This document shows, piece by piece, positions 26,760 to 34,596 of a DNA stretch of 64,000 nucleotides; the stretch's first letter is position 1; each line of letters opens with the position of its first letter. This DNA is from an uncultured Nonlabens sp. (GTDB taxonomy: Bacteria; Bacteroidota; Bacteroidia; Flavobacteriales; Flavobacteriaceae): the NCBI GenBank assembly GCA_947491755.1, contig CANLKV010000003.1:186001-250000 (forward strand), in the 5' to 3' direction. The notes beneath the pieces are model-generated. The model was not told where the DNA came from. It was given only the letters and a program-made list of their open reading frames with translations, and made no database searches. Position numbers and translations under genes: made by a program.

Positions 26760-27314
26760 ATGGCATTGACCGCATCTACTATGCTCCCATTGGGTACTAA
26801 AGCGCCAGGATTTACCCTGCTGGATACTGTGTCTGGCGATCGTTTGTATTATCAAGATATAAAAGGTGAAAAAGGCACTGTGGTTATGTTTATTTGCAAT
26901 CATTGTCCTTATGTAATTCATGTAAATGAAGAGATTGTGCGGCTAGCGAATGATTACCGGGTTACTGGATTTGGGTTTGTAGCTATTTCTAGTAATGATG
27001 TAGTTGCTTACCCACAGGACGGACCAGAACAAATGTATCAAATAGCAGACAAGAATGATTACCCGTTTCCTTACCTGTATGATGAGACTCAAGAAGTTGC
27101 CAAAGCCTATAACGCGGCTTGCACACCAGATTTTTATCTTTTTGATCAAGAAGATCAATTGGTCTATCGCGGCCAGCTGGACGATTCTAGACCTAGAAAT
27201 GGTATACCCCTTACCGGTAGATCCTTACGTGAGGCACTGGATGCCTTGTTAGGAAACAAGCAGGTGCCTGGCAATCAAAAGCCCAGCATGGGTTGTGGGA
27301 TGAAGTGGAAGTGA
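26760..27314 (+). CDS. Thioredoxin-family redoxin
   Basis: This 184-residue protein has a thioredoxin fold of the AhpC/TSA-redoxin type. The active site CNHCPYVIHVN is a CxxC followed by Pro-Tyr, and a C-terminal Cys lies in PSMGCGMKWK. No signal peptide is present, so it is probably cytoplasmic. The substrate is unknown. The last 87 nt are repeated, at about 83% identity, as an orphan fragment at 27941-28039 on the far side of the next gene, marking the left edge of the accessory island. Confidence 0.85.
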   Translation: MALTASTMLPLGTKAPGFTLLDTVSGDRLYYQDIKGEKGTVVMFICNHCPYVIHVNEEIVRLANDYRVTGFGFVAISSNDVVAYPQDGPEQMYQIADKNDYPFPYLYDETQEVAKAYNAACTPDFYLFDQEDQLVYRGQLDDSRPRNGIPLTGRSLREALDALLGNKQVPGNQKPSMGCGMKWK

Positions 27315-27322
27315 TTAAAAGC

Positions 27323-27850
27323 TTATCTATTTCTTGGCTTTTTTAAAAAATGGAATTGTGGTATCTCGAAAACTGTGTTATGATCAAGCCACCATTTATC
27401 ATTACTATGCTTAATATAAAGCATAGGATGTCGTTTTCTTGCTTCGGTCTCAAAGCAGCCATATTTTAAAGACTCAATCCTCAACAAAAATGTGTCTTGG
27501 CCTTGAGGAAACTCCACATCCAACAATCTGGTGTTCCCACCATCTTCAAGTGTTGTATTTACAAAAATATCCGAATGTAGTTGACCGTTGACATAGATCT
27601 TAAACTGATCTTCTACCTCTGAAAAAAAATGCAAATTTAAAACATCGGTATTGATACCCATAACCGATGGCGCAATGGTGTATCGATCCATGCTGGCTTC
27701 CTCTATTGAGTAATAATGCGTAACTCTGGTATTTTCACAAATATTCTCAAATTTTTCAGTTATTGTATTATCAATTTGACCATAACTAGCTGAAGTAATA
27801 ATAGTAACTGAAATAAAACACAACCAATTTCTTTTAATAATCCTTACCAT
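27323..27850 (-). CDS. Exported protein of unknown function at the left end of the island
   Basis: This 175-residue protein has a signal peptide ending near SASYGQ. The mature part has two widely spaced Cys (ENICENT and KYGCFET) and beta-strand-like stretches (LNLHFFSEVEDQFKIYVNG, FLLRIESLKYG). I recognise no family. It lies between the intact redoxin gene and a copied fragment of the redoxin 3' end, and its AT-rich composition differs from the core genes. It could be a small partner protein like others in the island; this is inference only. Confidence 0.55.
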   Translation of the reverse strand: MVRIIKRNWLCFISVTIITSASYGQIDNTITEKFENICENTRVTHYYSIEEASMDRYTIAPSVMGINTDVLNLHFFSEVEDQFKIYVNGQLHSDIFVNTTLEDGGNTRLLDVEFPQGQDTFLLRIESLKYGCFETEARKRHPMLYIKHSNDKWWLDHNTVFEIPQFHFLKKPRNR

Positions 27851-27940
27851 CTCTAAATGTAATTCAATTTAGATTCAAAAACTTCAATTTAGTTATTTAG
27901 GTTATTCTAAGCCCGTAAACCGTGGACTGATAATTAGTAA

Positions 27941-28039
27941 ACCCTGCGCGAGGCGCTGGATGCCTTGCTAGGAAACAAAAAGATTCCTTACAACCAAAAG
28001 CCTAGTATGGGTTGTGGGAATAAGTGGAAAAGTGTTTAG
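27941..28039 (+). pseudogene. Orphan copy of the redoxin 3' end
   Basis: Reading plus-strand codons from 27941 gives TLREALDALLGNKKIP then NQKPSMGCGNKWK before a stop at 28037-28039, matching the C-terminus of the redoxin. Nucleotide identity over 87 aligned bases is about 83% (15 differences by eye). A TAA directly precedes the homology, so it is not expressed. The divergence suggests an allele from another strain or an old duplicate rather than a fresh local copy. Confidence 0.9.
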
Positions 28040-28205
28040 TTATCAGATTGTCGTTTAAAAAAATTGTTTCATGCCGAAACTATTACTATATCTCTTCGAA
28101 ATAAGTTCAAAAAGTTGTTAGACTCAAAGCCAGAATTATGTTTATTTAAGCTTTAGTAGATAATTGGGAGAATTGATCTAAAAAATATAAAATTTAATTA
28201 TAATT

Positions 28206-28622
28206 TCATTTTTCTCTTAAAACAAAAGATTGTTTGTCGCCAAAAGCATAGAGACTAAGGTATTTGCGATTGTTATAAGATCTAATATTCACAATTTGAT
28301 AACAACGCAATGATTCATTACTATCATTATTTTCAATTCGCAAATATTTTATATTAGGATTCTGGCTTGTACTAGATGAATTGCATGATTGGTCATTTAT
28401 TTGATAGACATAAGCGTTATTCGCATTTTGAATTAGGCCATCACTAATAATACAGGTATTATCATCAGAAAACCGCCAAATCTCTCCTGTTTGTTCATAC
28501 TCTCCGTTGATGTCAATTTGAACTAAGTCCCATTCACCAGTAATTGAAAGATCATTGGATTGTGAGAATGAATAAAAAGCAATTAAAAAAAAAGCTAGGG
28601 TAATTATCTTTAGTATTTTCAT
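28206..28622 (-). CDS. Small exported lipocalin-like protein, possible immunity protein
   Basis: This 138-residue protein has signal peptide MKILKIITLAFFLIAFYSFS. The mature part begins LSITGEWDLVQIDINGEYEQ and continues with IWRFSDDNTCIIS, the start of a lipocalin-like beta barrel, with Cys residues in the middle. It follows the GH19 remnant after 14 nt in the same direction. That is the same arrangement as the two intact hydrolase-small protein pairs of the island, so I infer a periplasmic immunity role. The function is unproven. Confidence 0.6.
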   Translation of the reverse strand: MKILKIITLAFFLIAFYSFSQSNDLSITGEWDLVQIDINGEYEQTGEIWRFSDDNTCIISDGLIQNANNAYVYQINDQSCNSSSTSQNPNIKYLRIENNDSNESLRCYQIVNIRSYNNRKYLSLYAFGDKQSFVLREK

Positions 28623-28636
28623 ATTTATTAGTTATG

Positions 28637-29062
28637 TTATAGGCATTCAATTTCTTCTTGACTTTTTAAAAAATTCTTTTTCCTTTGATGTTTTTCTAAT
28701 TTTGCCACGTTTATTTTAGCAGTCACATCAATTGATTTAGTCTCATTATTTATAACGTTTGGAAGTTTATCGATAACATTGTTTTTAAAGAAGCACAATG
28801 ATGCCAAAGCCCCAATTTCTTTATTTGAATTTAAAAGTTCTGGGTTTTGTAAAAGATCTAAATTGAAACTAGTGTTTTGATTGAGCCAGTCCGAAAAATT
28901 TTTATAGTTATCACGACCGGTTATTTGGATAATACCTCTACCAATAAATTTATAACCATCTCCAGCATTCTTATTTCCTATTGGTGACCATCCTACCTTC
29001 ATTCTCTCGTCGTCATTATAAATAAAATTGAAGAAAGGTTCCTGAGATACAGGAACCAGCAT
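28637..29062 (-). pseudogene. GH19 peptidoglycan/chitin hydrolase domain lacking its N-terminal half
   Basis: The 141-residue open frame contains NAGDGYKFIGRGIIQITGRDNY, the diagnostic core of GH19 lysozyme/chitinase domains, and a C-terminal KINVAKLEKHQRKK. The N-terminal half of the GH19 fold, with the first catalytic Glu (HES/HETG region), is missing. Only about 11 further codons are open upstream before a TGA. No signal peptide, N-terminal domain or linker is attached, unlike the intact island proteins. I take it as the toxin-domain stub of a decayed cassette. Confidence 0.75.
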
Positions 29063-29132
29063 TAGCCTTAGAATTAGATAAATAAAAAAGGATCAATTGA
29101 ATACCTAAGATTAACCTGTCAATCACCTCAAA

Positions 29133-29657
29133 CTAAGTGGGATTTATGAAATAGACTCCTTTTATATTATTAGAGGTTGCATTAAAATATATCATTAAAT
29201 ATGAGTCATTTTTCACTGGTTTAAAAATAGCAATCCTTAGGTTTTCGTTATTATCATAATCAATTGATTCAAAATCTGAAAATTTCTCGCTAAGAGGCCT
29301 TATACTGCTTCCAATGTTAATAATTTCTCCCATGATGCTGATTAAAATCTGATTGGAAAATACAGTGACGTTACTTAGTGAATTATTTGCTCCAAAGCCG
29401 AAATAATCCAATTGGATTAAAGATGATTCAAATGTTCTCGCTTCACCGGTAGGATCATTTGCTGTTTCTTTAAAGTCAATATCAAATTTAGCTTCTAATT
29501 CTTCTACATTTCCATTCAAAATCATCAACTCATCTAGTGTATTCTCATCAAAAGCGATGTTACTGAACTGAACTGAAGAAATCGTGTTAAAGTTGGTCTG
29601 TGCCGTCAACGAACTACTGAAACTAGTAAACAAAATTACCGCCAAAAAAGTTTTCAT
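29133..29657 (-). CDS. Exported protein, orphan immunity candidate (homologue of the 32688-33239 product)
   Basis: This 174-residue protein begins MKTFLAVILFTSFSSSLTAQ, a signal peptide; the open frame extends to 29711 but the upstream part covers the end of another gene. The mature sequence aligns by eye with the small protein following the M23 gene: LNGNVEELEAKF, FGFGANNSLSNVTVFSNQIL, SIMGEIINIGSSI and YFNATSNNIKGVYFINP have counterparts in the same order. It starts 1 nt after the stop of an M23 tail remnant, the same pairing as in the intact module. I infer an immunity gene that outlived its toxin. Confidence 0.65.
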   Translation of the reverse strand: MKTFLAVILFTSFSSSLTAQTNFNTISSVQFSNIAFDENTLDELMILNGNVEELEAKFDIDFKETANDPTGEARTFESSLIQLDYFGFGANNSLSNVTVFSNQILISIMGEIINIGSSIRPLSEKFSDFESIDYDNNENLRIAIFKPVKNDSYLMIYFNATSNNIKGVYFINPT

Positions 29658-29658
29658 A

Positions 29659-29745
29659 TTAATTACATTCAGATTGCTCAATATTTCCATGTTCATCAAT
29701 TGTTGATCCAAGGCGGAAGGATTAGTAGCAAAAGACTCTTGATTT
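29659..29745 (-). pseudogene. Degenerate C-terminal tail of an M23-type island protein
   Basis: The minus-strand frame ending in TAA at 29659-29661 reads STIDEHGNIEQSECN and stop, resembling TKFDEEGNPINNCK and stop at the end of the intact M23 protein. Just upstream, AGTCTTTTGCTACTAA resembles the codons for SLMATK of that protein but needs a frameshift. Both tails are followed at once by homologous small exported proteins. The match is short and made by eye. Confidence 0.55.
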
Positions 29746-29793
29746 CGCTGTTTTCATTGTCATTGATTTGAGGACCGCGATATCGTGGAACAG

Positions 29794-30342
29794 TCAATTT
29801 ATCTTTTTCAATAGGTAGAATTTATCTCCACTAGACTGTATTAAATTCTCATCACGAATTTCTAAAAAATAATCACCTGCTGTATATTCACCGCTGTTGT
29901 TTTGGTGCGTATCACGTATAGAAATGAGATAGGTATAGTCCTCATAATGATCGAATAAACCACTGTAATAACTAAGTTGATTCCGCCAATATCTACTATT
30001 CTCAAAATAAGGTTCGCCTCTATTCTCTAACCTATATTTATCTACAGTGTATATAGGACCTTCAATTATAATAGAATTAGTTGAACCATAACCCCATATA
30101 AACCTATTCGTTTCAAAAATTATTGTTTTTCCATAATAAAAATCTTCAACTCCTAATGGTATCCAATTATTAAGGCTGCGATCTTCCGTATTGTTGCTTT
30201 TATAACCAACGTATTCGTAAGTTCCCAGATATAAGTCAGGATTGCAACTATTGCATAATGCTAATGTTCCATATGATTGTTCCTGCGAATACGTTAGGAT
30301 ACCGCTGAACATGATGCTAATTATTATTATAGTTTTTTTCAT
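29794..30342 (-). CDS. Small exported protein, candidate immunity partner of the GH24 protein
   Basis: This 182-residue protein has signal peptide MKKTIIIISIMFSGILTYSQ (the open frame starts 9 codons earlier and would overlap the upstream stop). The mature part has a CNSCNP motif near the N-terminus and an aromatic-rich body (LGTYEYVGYKS, FIWGYGS, YYSGLFDHYEDYTYLISIRD). I recognise no family. It follows the GH24 gene after 20 nt, the same arrangement as the M23 gene and its partner, which suggests a periplasmic immunity protein. This is inference from context. Confidence 0.6.
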   Translation of the reverse strand: MKKTIIIISIMFSGILTYSQEQSYGTLALCNSCNPDLYLGTYEYVGYKSNNTEDRSLNNWIPLGVEDFYYGKTIIFETNRFIWGYGSTNSIIIEGPIYTVDKYRLENRGEPYFENSRYWRNQLSYYSGLFDHYEDYTYLISIRDTHQNNSGEYTAGDYFLEIRDENLIQSSGDKFYLLKKIN

Positions 30343-30362
30343 TTTAGACGTTTTTAAATTCA

Positions 30363-31832
30363 TTACCATCTTTCATAAACTCCCTTAACAAAGATGTTCC
30401 ATTCAGCATTTCTTCTATTTTGCAACCCTGGTAGTGTAACACCCTCTTGTTTATTAAAAACTTTCCAAGCTTTTTCTAAACTATTATAATTACTACCTTC
30501 ATCTTCACAATCTTCTAACAATTTTCTAGCAGACGATTTATCAAAACCGCCTTTTGATTTTCCACCAATATTGTAGGAAAAGATGAGTATGGCGTCAAAC
30601 TGATTTTGAGTAAGGTTGTATCTCATTTGCCTTAGGCTTCCTACTTCAATATCTATATCTTTCTTAAATAGCGCTTCTGCTTCTAACTCAGTAATACCAT
30701 CCTTGTATTTATCAAATTCGGATTCGCTTATAAGGTGTCCATATCCAATCGTAGCGTGTTTATTCCACTCAGTTAACCTCTTTTTTGTTTTGTCATCGTA
30801 CGGTATTAGTGATAGTCTTTCAATTCCCTTCAACAAATCAATTCCTTCTTGACTAATTGTACCCTTACTTGGCTCTACAACAGGTGCATTCGTTGTTTTA
30901 TTCTCAACACAATCACCTCGACATTTATCGTTTATAGGTTCTGGCTGCCCACAGCCACATCCGAAATCAATTAATCCATCGTTACAAATTTCTCTGCATA
31001 CCCCAGCCTCATTTTCAACCATCCCATCAGGGCAAACGCAATCTTCTCCATTTTTATCCAGGATTTTACCTGAACCAGGATCGCAAACAGGCTCTTCATT
31101 TTCCTCTCCACCGCCTTCTCCTTCCGATCTACCACCACTATCGTCGCTCGAATCGCGTTCAGCAGTATCTGAACTCCAATGCCACTCAAATGGTCTCCAG
31201 CGATTGGCAGTAATTAGAATCGGATCTAAATCTCCTAAATCCCAATCTTCCGAGCCTAAGTCAAAAATCTCTCTACCTTCTTGCATAAAAAGAGAACTTA
31301 GCGATAAACCCGCCATGCTTATTTTGACATTTTTTTTCAAACGGTGAATTACTTCACCATCTTTCACAGTGTAACCGAAAGAATATTTACCATTTAGATC
31401 AAAGTATAAAATTGTACCATCGTTCAAGCTACCTTCATGCATAGCCTCGACGTAGATAGCCTCAATGGCGCTATATAATTTACCATTAATATTTAAGAAA
31501 ATTATTTTATAAGTAAACTCTTTGTGCACGTTAAGGCTTGCTGATATGTGCGCAACTTGCGCTGATTCTAAACCTACATTTTTATAAGTAAACGTATCCC
31601 AATTAGGATTTATAGCCAAGTCGTTCTCTGAGTAGGTTTTTATAAGTAAATCATCAAAATTTTTATCCGTTCCTAAATATTTTTTAAAAGCTTTAATGGC
31701 ATCTTGTTTTTCAACCGACAAAAAGGATGCTTTTTTTACTTCCTCAAAGTTATGATCATCTACTTGAAAACTACTCAAAGAAATTATCGCGATTGTATAA
31801 AGCAAATAGAGATAATTCTTTTGTAGATACAT
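30363..31832 (-). CDS. Exported modular protein with C-terminal GH24 lysozyme domain (candidate polymorphic toxin)
   Basis: This 489-residue protein has an N-terminal hydrophobic export signal (LYLLYTIAIISLSSF) without a lipobox. Residues about 30-215 form a domain homologous to that of the M23 protein at 33250-34596 (NPNWDTFTYKNVGLESAQ, FLNINGKLYSAIEAIYVEA, YFDLNGKYSFGYTVKDG). An acidic Gly/Ser stretch and a Cys-rich linker follow (GEDCVCPDGMVENEAGVC). Residues about 335-489 are a phage-type lysozyme: catalytic Glu in GIERLSLIPYDD with Asp nine residues later and Thr in HATIGYGH. It should cleave peptidoglycan glycan strands. A toxin role is inferred from modularity and the paired downstream gene. 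Confidence 0.82.
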   Translation of the reverse strand: MYLQKNYLYLLYTIAIISLSSFQVDDHNFEEVKKASFLSVEKQDAIKAFKKYLGTDKNFDDLLIKTYSENDLAINPNWDTFTYKNVGLESAQVAHISASLNVHKEFTYKIIFLNINGKLYSAIEAIYVEAMHEGSLNDGTILYFDLNGKYSFGYTVKDGEVIHRLKKNVKISMAGLSLSSLFMQEGREIFDLGSEDWDLGDLDPILITANRWRPFEWHWSSDTAERDSSDDSGGRSEGEGGGEENEEPVCDPGSGKILDKNGEDCVCPDGMVENEAGVCREICNDGLIDFGCGCGQPEPINDKCRGDCVENKTTNAPVVEPSKGTISQEGIDLLKGIERLSLIPYDDKTKKRLTEWNKHATIGYGHLISESEFDKYKDGITELEAEALFKKDIDIEVGSLRQMRYNLTQNQFDAILIFSYNIGGKSKGGFDKSSARKLLEDCEDEGSNYNSLEKAWKVFNKQEGVTLPGLQNRRNAEWNIFVKGVYERW

Positions 31833-32272
31833 TTTCTTGAAATTTCCCCAAATCCAAAAAAAAACGAAATAACCTAAATAATTTAAATGTTTATTAAAAT
31901 ATTAGTTATAAAATTCAGGATAATTTATCTACAAAACCTATAGGAATTAACTGATACCAGCCATTTTAACTTCCTTAAAAAAAATCAGACAAAAAAGTCG
32001 ACCTATCGATCAATCACCTATACTTAAGATGTTATTATTCATGCAGTGCTATTTGAGTCTGCATTTAAAAATATAAAGAAGCTGTTTTAATTGTTGACTA
32101 ATTGATTTGCGTATGCTCTTACTTATATCTCTGGCTGGCCGTTTAAATGAATCATCGCGAATACTGCATAATTGATCATGTCTTGATAATTAGCCTCTAG
32201 GCCTTCACTTACAATCGTCTTACCGGCATTGTCCTCTATTTGTTTCACGCGCAGCAGTTTTTATAGGATCAA
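31833..32272. repeat. Direct repeat, copy A' (duplicated leader plus DUF1599 3' end)
   Basis: About 440 bp match 34597-35043 in the same orientation. From 31862 on I count about 18 mismatches in 411 bases: 4 in the 261 noncoding bases and 14 in the 150 bases of the DUF1599 fragment. The repeat begins at the start codon of the GH24 gene and ends inside the DUF1599 remnant. This noncoding stretch holds no other gene I can support. Confidence 0.92.
32123..32272 (-). pseudogene. 3' fragment of a DUF1599 gene
   Basis: The minus strand encodes KLLRVKQIEDNAGKTIVSEG and onward to MIHLNGQPEI and stop, matching the last 49 residues of the intact DUF1599 protein at 34894-35442 with about 14 base differences, most of them silent. 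It breaks off at the junction with a toxin-gene fragment (4-bp overlap ATCA at 32273-32276). Confidence 0.9.
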
Positions 32273-32580
32273 ATCAAGGCAAACGCAATCCTTTCCATCA
32301 TCTGAGGGTATTTTCCCTACTGTGCAGCTTAATATCTCATCGGAACGACTACCACCACCATAACCCTGACCTTCCGTCTCGCGATTAGGCGGGTTGTAGT
32401 TTACATACAATTGAACCGGGTCTGGATCCTTAGTCGCGACGATCGTCATAGCATCAAACATAACGTCTACATCTCCTAAAAAGCCACAAAACCAACTATT
32501 ATAAGCTAATACGAGGGGATCGCATTCATCTCCTATAAAAAGGGCCGTAAACAGAGACCCCATACCTGCCTGTGATACGG
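32273..32580 (-). pseudogene. Internal fragment of an island toxin-like gene
   Basis: About 300 bp are nearly identical to 33783-34098 inside the M23 gene: MGSLFTALFIGDECDPLVLA, WFCGFLGDVDVMFDAMTIVA and GKIPSDDGKDCVCLD. Both ends are broken. Upstream the homology stops near 32580, and downstream the linker is cut within DCVCLD and runs into the DUF1599 fragment, where translation ends after three foreign codons. It has no signal peptide and no lytic domain, so a 100-residue open frame here is not a functional gene. Confidence 0.88.
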
Positions 32581-32687
32581 TAACATTAAAAATTAAAAAG
32601 GAAGCAATTAAGTATTACTTCACACATATTTTGGCAACTTTCTATTAGGTAACCCAAGTATTTCAAAGACTTTTTTTGCGTTTTTAA

Positions 32688-33239
32688 TCAAAGAATTAAC
32701 CAATATATTTTATTAATCAACCGTGTATTAGTGTCAAATTCGATGATAAAGTAATCCTCTTGCCCCAACGAAATAGAACTGTCATCCTCCTCAGAACTAA
32801 AAGCATAAGAGTTTTTGGTATTAGTTTTTAATTCTGAAATCAACAAATCATTCCTATTATCACTGTTAATAAATGTGTCGATATTCATTCCAATTGAAGC
32901 TGTTCTATTATCTATACTCACAATTACATCACTGGAAAGAACTTCTAAAAATGTTAGTACAAAGCCATTACCATTATCAATAAACTCAATCGAAAAGTCA
33001 TCTGAATCGAACTGACGGTAATTATCTGGAAAAGTGACCTCATCCATTACGAGCGAGCCGAAACAAGCCTTCATCAAATTTACATTTGCTTTGGTAGAAA
33101 CAATTTCCTCTAGAGTGCAATTTTGTATTTTTATGTTCTTATAATCAGCTAGTTTCATATAATTACTGTTCACTTGTGAGGTGCACTGAATTGATAAAAC
33201 AATAACAAAAAAAACAGATAATTTTTTCAGTAAATTCAT
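32688..33239 (-). CDS. Small exported lipoprotein-like protein, candidate immunity partner of the M23 protein
   Basis: This 183-residue protein has an N-terminal signal MNLLKKLSVFFVIVLSIQCTS, with IQC a possible lipobox (Cys 19). The mature part is acidic and contains VNLMKACFGSLVMDEVTF, GNGFVLTFLEVLSSDVIVSI and a C-terminal IIEFDTNTRLINKIYWL. It resembles the orphan product of 29133-29657 along most of its length. It starts 10 nt after the M23 gene. A periplasmic immunity role is inferred from pairing and from the second homologue linked to an M23 tail. Confidence 0.65.
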   Translation of the reverse strand: MNLLKKLSVFFVIVLSIQCTSQVNSNYMKLADYKNIKIQNCTLEEIVSTKANVNLMKACFGSLVMDEVTFPDNYRQFDSDDFSIEFIDNGNGFVLTFLEVLSSDVIVSIDNRTASIGMNIDTFINSDNRNDLLISELKTNTKNSYAFSSEEDDSSISLGQEDYFIIEFDTNTRLINKIYWLIL

Positions 33240-33249
33240 ATTTTAATTT

Positions 33250-34596
33250 TTATTTACAGTTGTTAATTGGATTTCCTTCCTCATCAAATTTAGTCGCCAT
33301 CAGACTTTCTGGGTCCACTAAATTCCCAGCTGAATCTTTAATTTTAATGTGAACATGAGATTTAGTGGCACCTTGGTCTATCGCCCTTCCCAGATTACCT
33401 GACCTTCCAGTGAAACCAATTATATCTCCAGCTGCAACTAATCCGCCAACGCGACCCTGTTCTGCTAAATGAAAATATTGAATGGAAAAGGTCTCGTGAT
33501 TAATCCTTACTGAAACATATACAATCCAACCAGCTTTTTTAAAATATTTTTTCACTATTGTTGAGTTACCATCAAACATTGCATAAACTGGAGCTCCGTT
33601 TGGATTTAAAATATCAGTTCCCTCATGAGTTGCTGGATTACCATTTCTATCCCTTCGTGTATCACCAAAACGACCACCTTGAATACCTGAATTGCGTTGA
33701 GCGGCTATTTTTGGATCTAAGACTGGATCACCTTTACAAGGTAATTTTACACATTCCCCAGCCTCATTTTCAACCATCCCATCAAGGCAAACGCAATCCT
33801 TTCCATCATCTGAGGGTATTTTCCCTCCTGTACAGCTTAATATCTCATCGGAACGACTACCACCGCCACCATAACCCTGACCTTCCACCTCGCGATTAGG
33901 CGGGTTGTAGTTGACATACAATTGAACCGGGTCTGGATCCTTAGTCGCGACGATCGTCATAGCATCAAACATAACGTCTACATCTCCTAAAAAGCCACAA
34001 AACCAACTATTATAAGCTAATACGAGGGGATCGCATTCATCTCCTATAAAAATGGATGTAAACAGAGACCCCATACCTGCCTGCGATACGATACCTTTTG
34101 GGACAAAGCGTGTGGTAATCTTGCCACCTTCTGTAAGATAACCATCTAGATAATTACCCTTAGCATCAAAATAATAAGTCTGCCTATCTACAACTTCTCC
34201 CAACTCATTAGACCTAGTGACTATGGTTGCTTCTATAGCTGCATAGATACCTTGCTCACTTTCAAGAAAAACAAATCTAGCATTAAAATTGTTTTTTACG
34301 TTCAAATCTAGTGCCACCCAGCCCAACTGAGCTTCTGTAAATTTTAAATTATCCAAGCGATAATTTTCCCAATCAGGAGAACTGTACAACTGGCGGGCAC
34401 TTTTTGATACATAATGAGAAGAATCGGCATCTTGATTACCGGCAAGATAATTAAAAGTCTGTTGCGCTTTTTTTGCACTAATAGTTTTGTAAGCAGGGCT
34501 AGTATCTTCAACTGTAGAAAGATCATCACTTACGCAGCTTACAGTACTTAGAGCGATCGTAATGATTAAGAGAATTTGATTAATTAACTTCTGCAT
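33250..34596 (-). CDS. Modular surface lipoprotein with C-terminal M23 endopeptidase domain (candidate polymorphic toxin)
   Basis: This 448-residue protein has signal peptide and lipobox STVSC (Cys 21). The following VSDDL resembles the lipoprotein export signal of flavobacteria (SDDFE in F. johnsoniae), so surface exposure is likely. Residues about 45-215 are the domain shared with the GH24 protein. A Gly-rich stretch and the linker GKDCVCLDGMVENEAGECV follow. Residues about 315-435 are a lysostaphin-type M23 peptidase with zinc motifs HEGTD (HxxxD) and SHVHI (HxH), so it should cut peptidoglycan cross-links. The partner gene lies 10 nt downstream. Confidence 0.83.
   Translation of the reverse strand: MQKLINQILLIITIALSTVSCVSDDLSTVEDTSPAYKTISAKKAQQTFNYLAGNQDADSSHYVSKSARQLYSSPDWENYRLDNLKFTEAQLGWVALDLNVKNNFNARFVFLESEQGIYAAIEATIVTRSNELGEVVDRQTYYFDAKGNYLDGYLTEGGKITTRFVPKGIVSQAGMGSLFTSIFIGDECDPLVLAYNSWFCGFLGDVDVMFDAMTIVATKDPDPVQLYVNYNPPNREVEGQGYGGGGSRSDEILSCTGGKIPSDDGKDCVCLDGMVENEAGECVKLPCKGDPVLDPKIAAQRNSGIQGGRFGDTRRDRNGNPATHEGTDILNPNGAPVYAMFDGNSTIVKKYFKKAGWIVYVSVRINHETFSIQYFHLAEQGRVGGLVAAGDIIGFTGRSGNLGRAIDQGATKSHVHIKIKDSAGNLVDPESLMATKFDEEGNPINNCK

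Noticed and set aside
30363..31832. A prophage endolysin, because of the GH24 lysozyme domain
   Set aside because: The lysozyme is fused to an exported N-terminal domain shared with the M23 protein, and no capsid, tail, terminase or integrase gene is nearby.
32261..32563. A 100-codon open frame on the minus strand that could be listed as a small gene
   Set aside because: It is an internal fragment of the M23 toxin gene with both ends broken and ends in three foreign codons at a rearrangement junction.
33558..33899. 113-codon plus-strand open frame opposite the M23 gene
   Set aside because: It is antisense to a well-supported coding region with intact zinc motifs.
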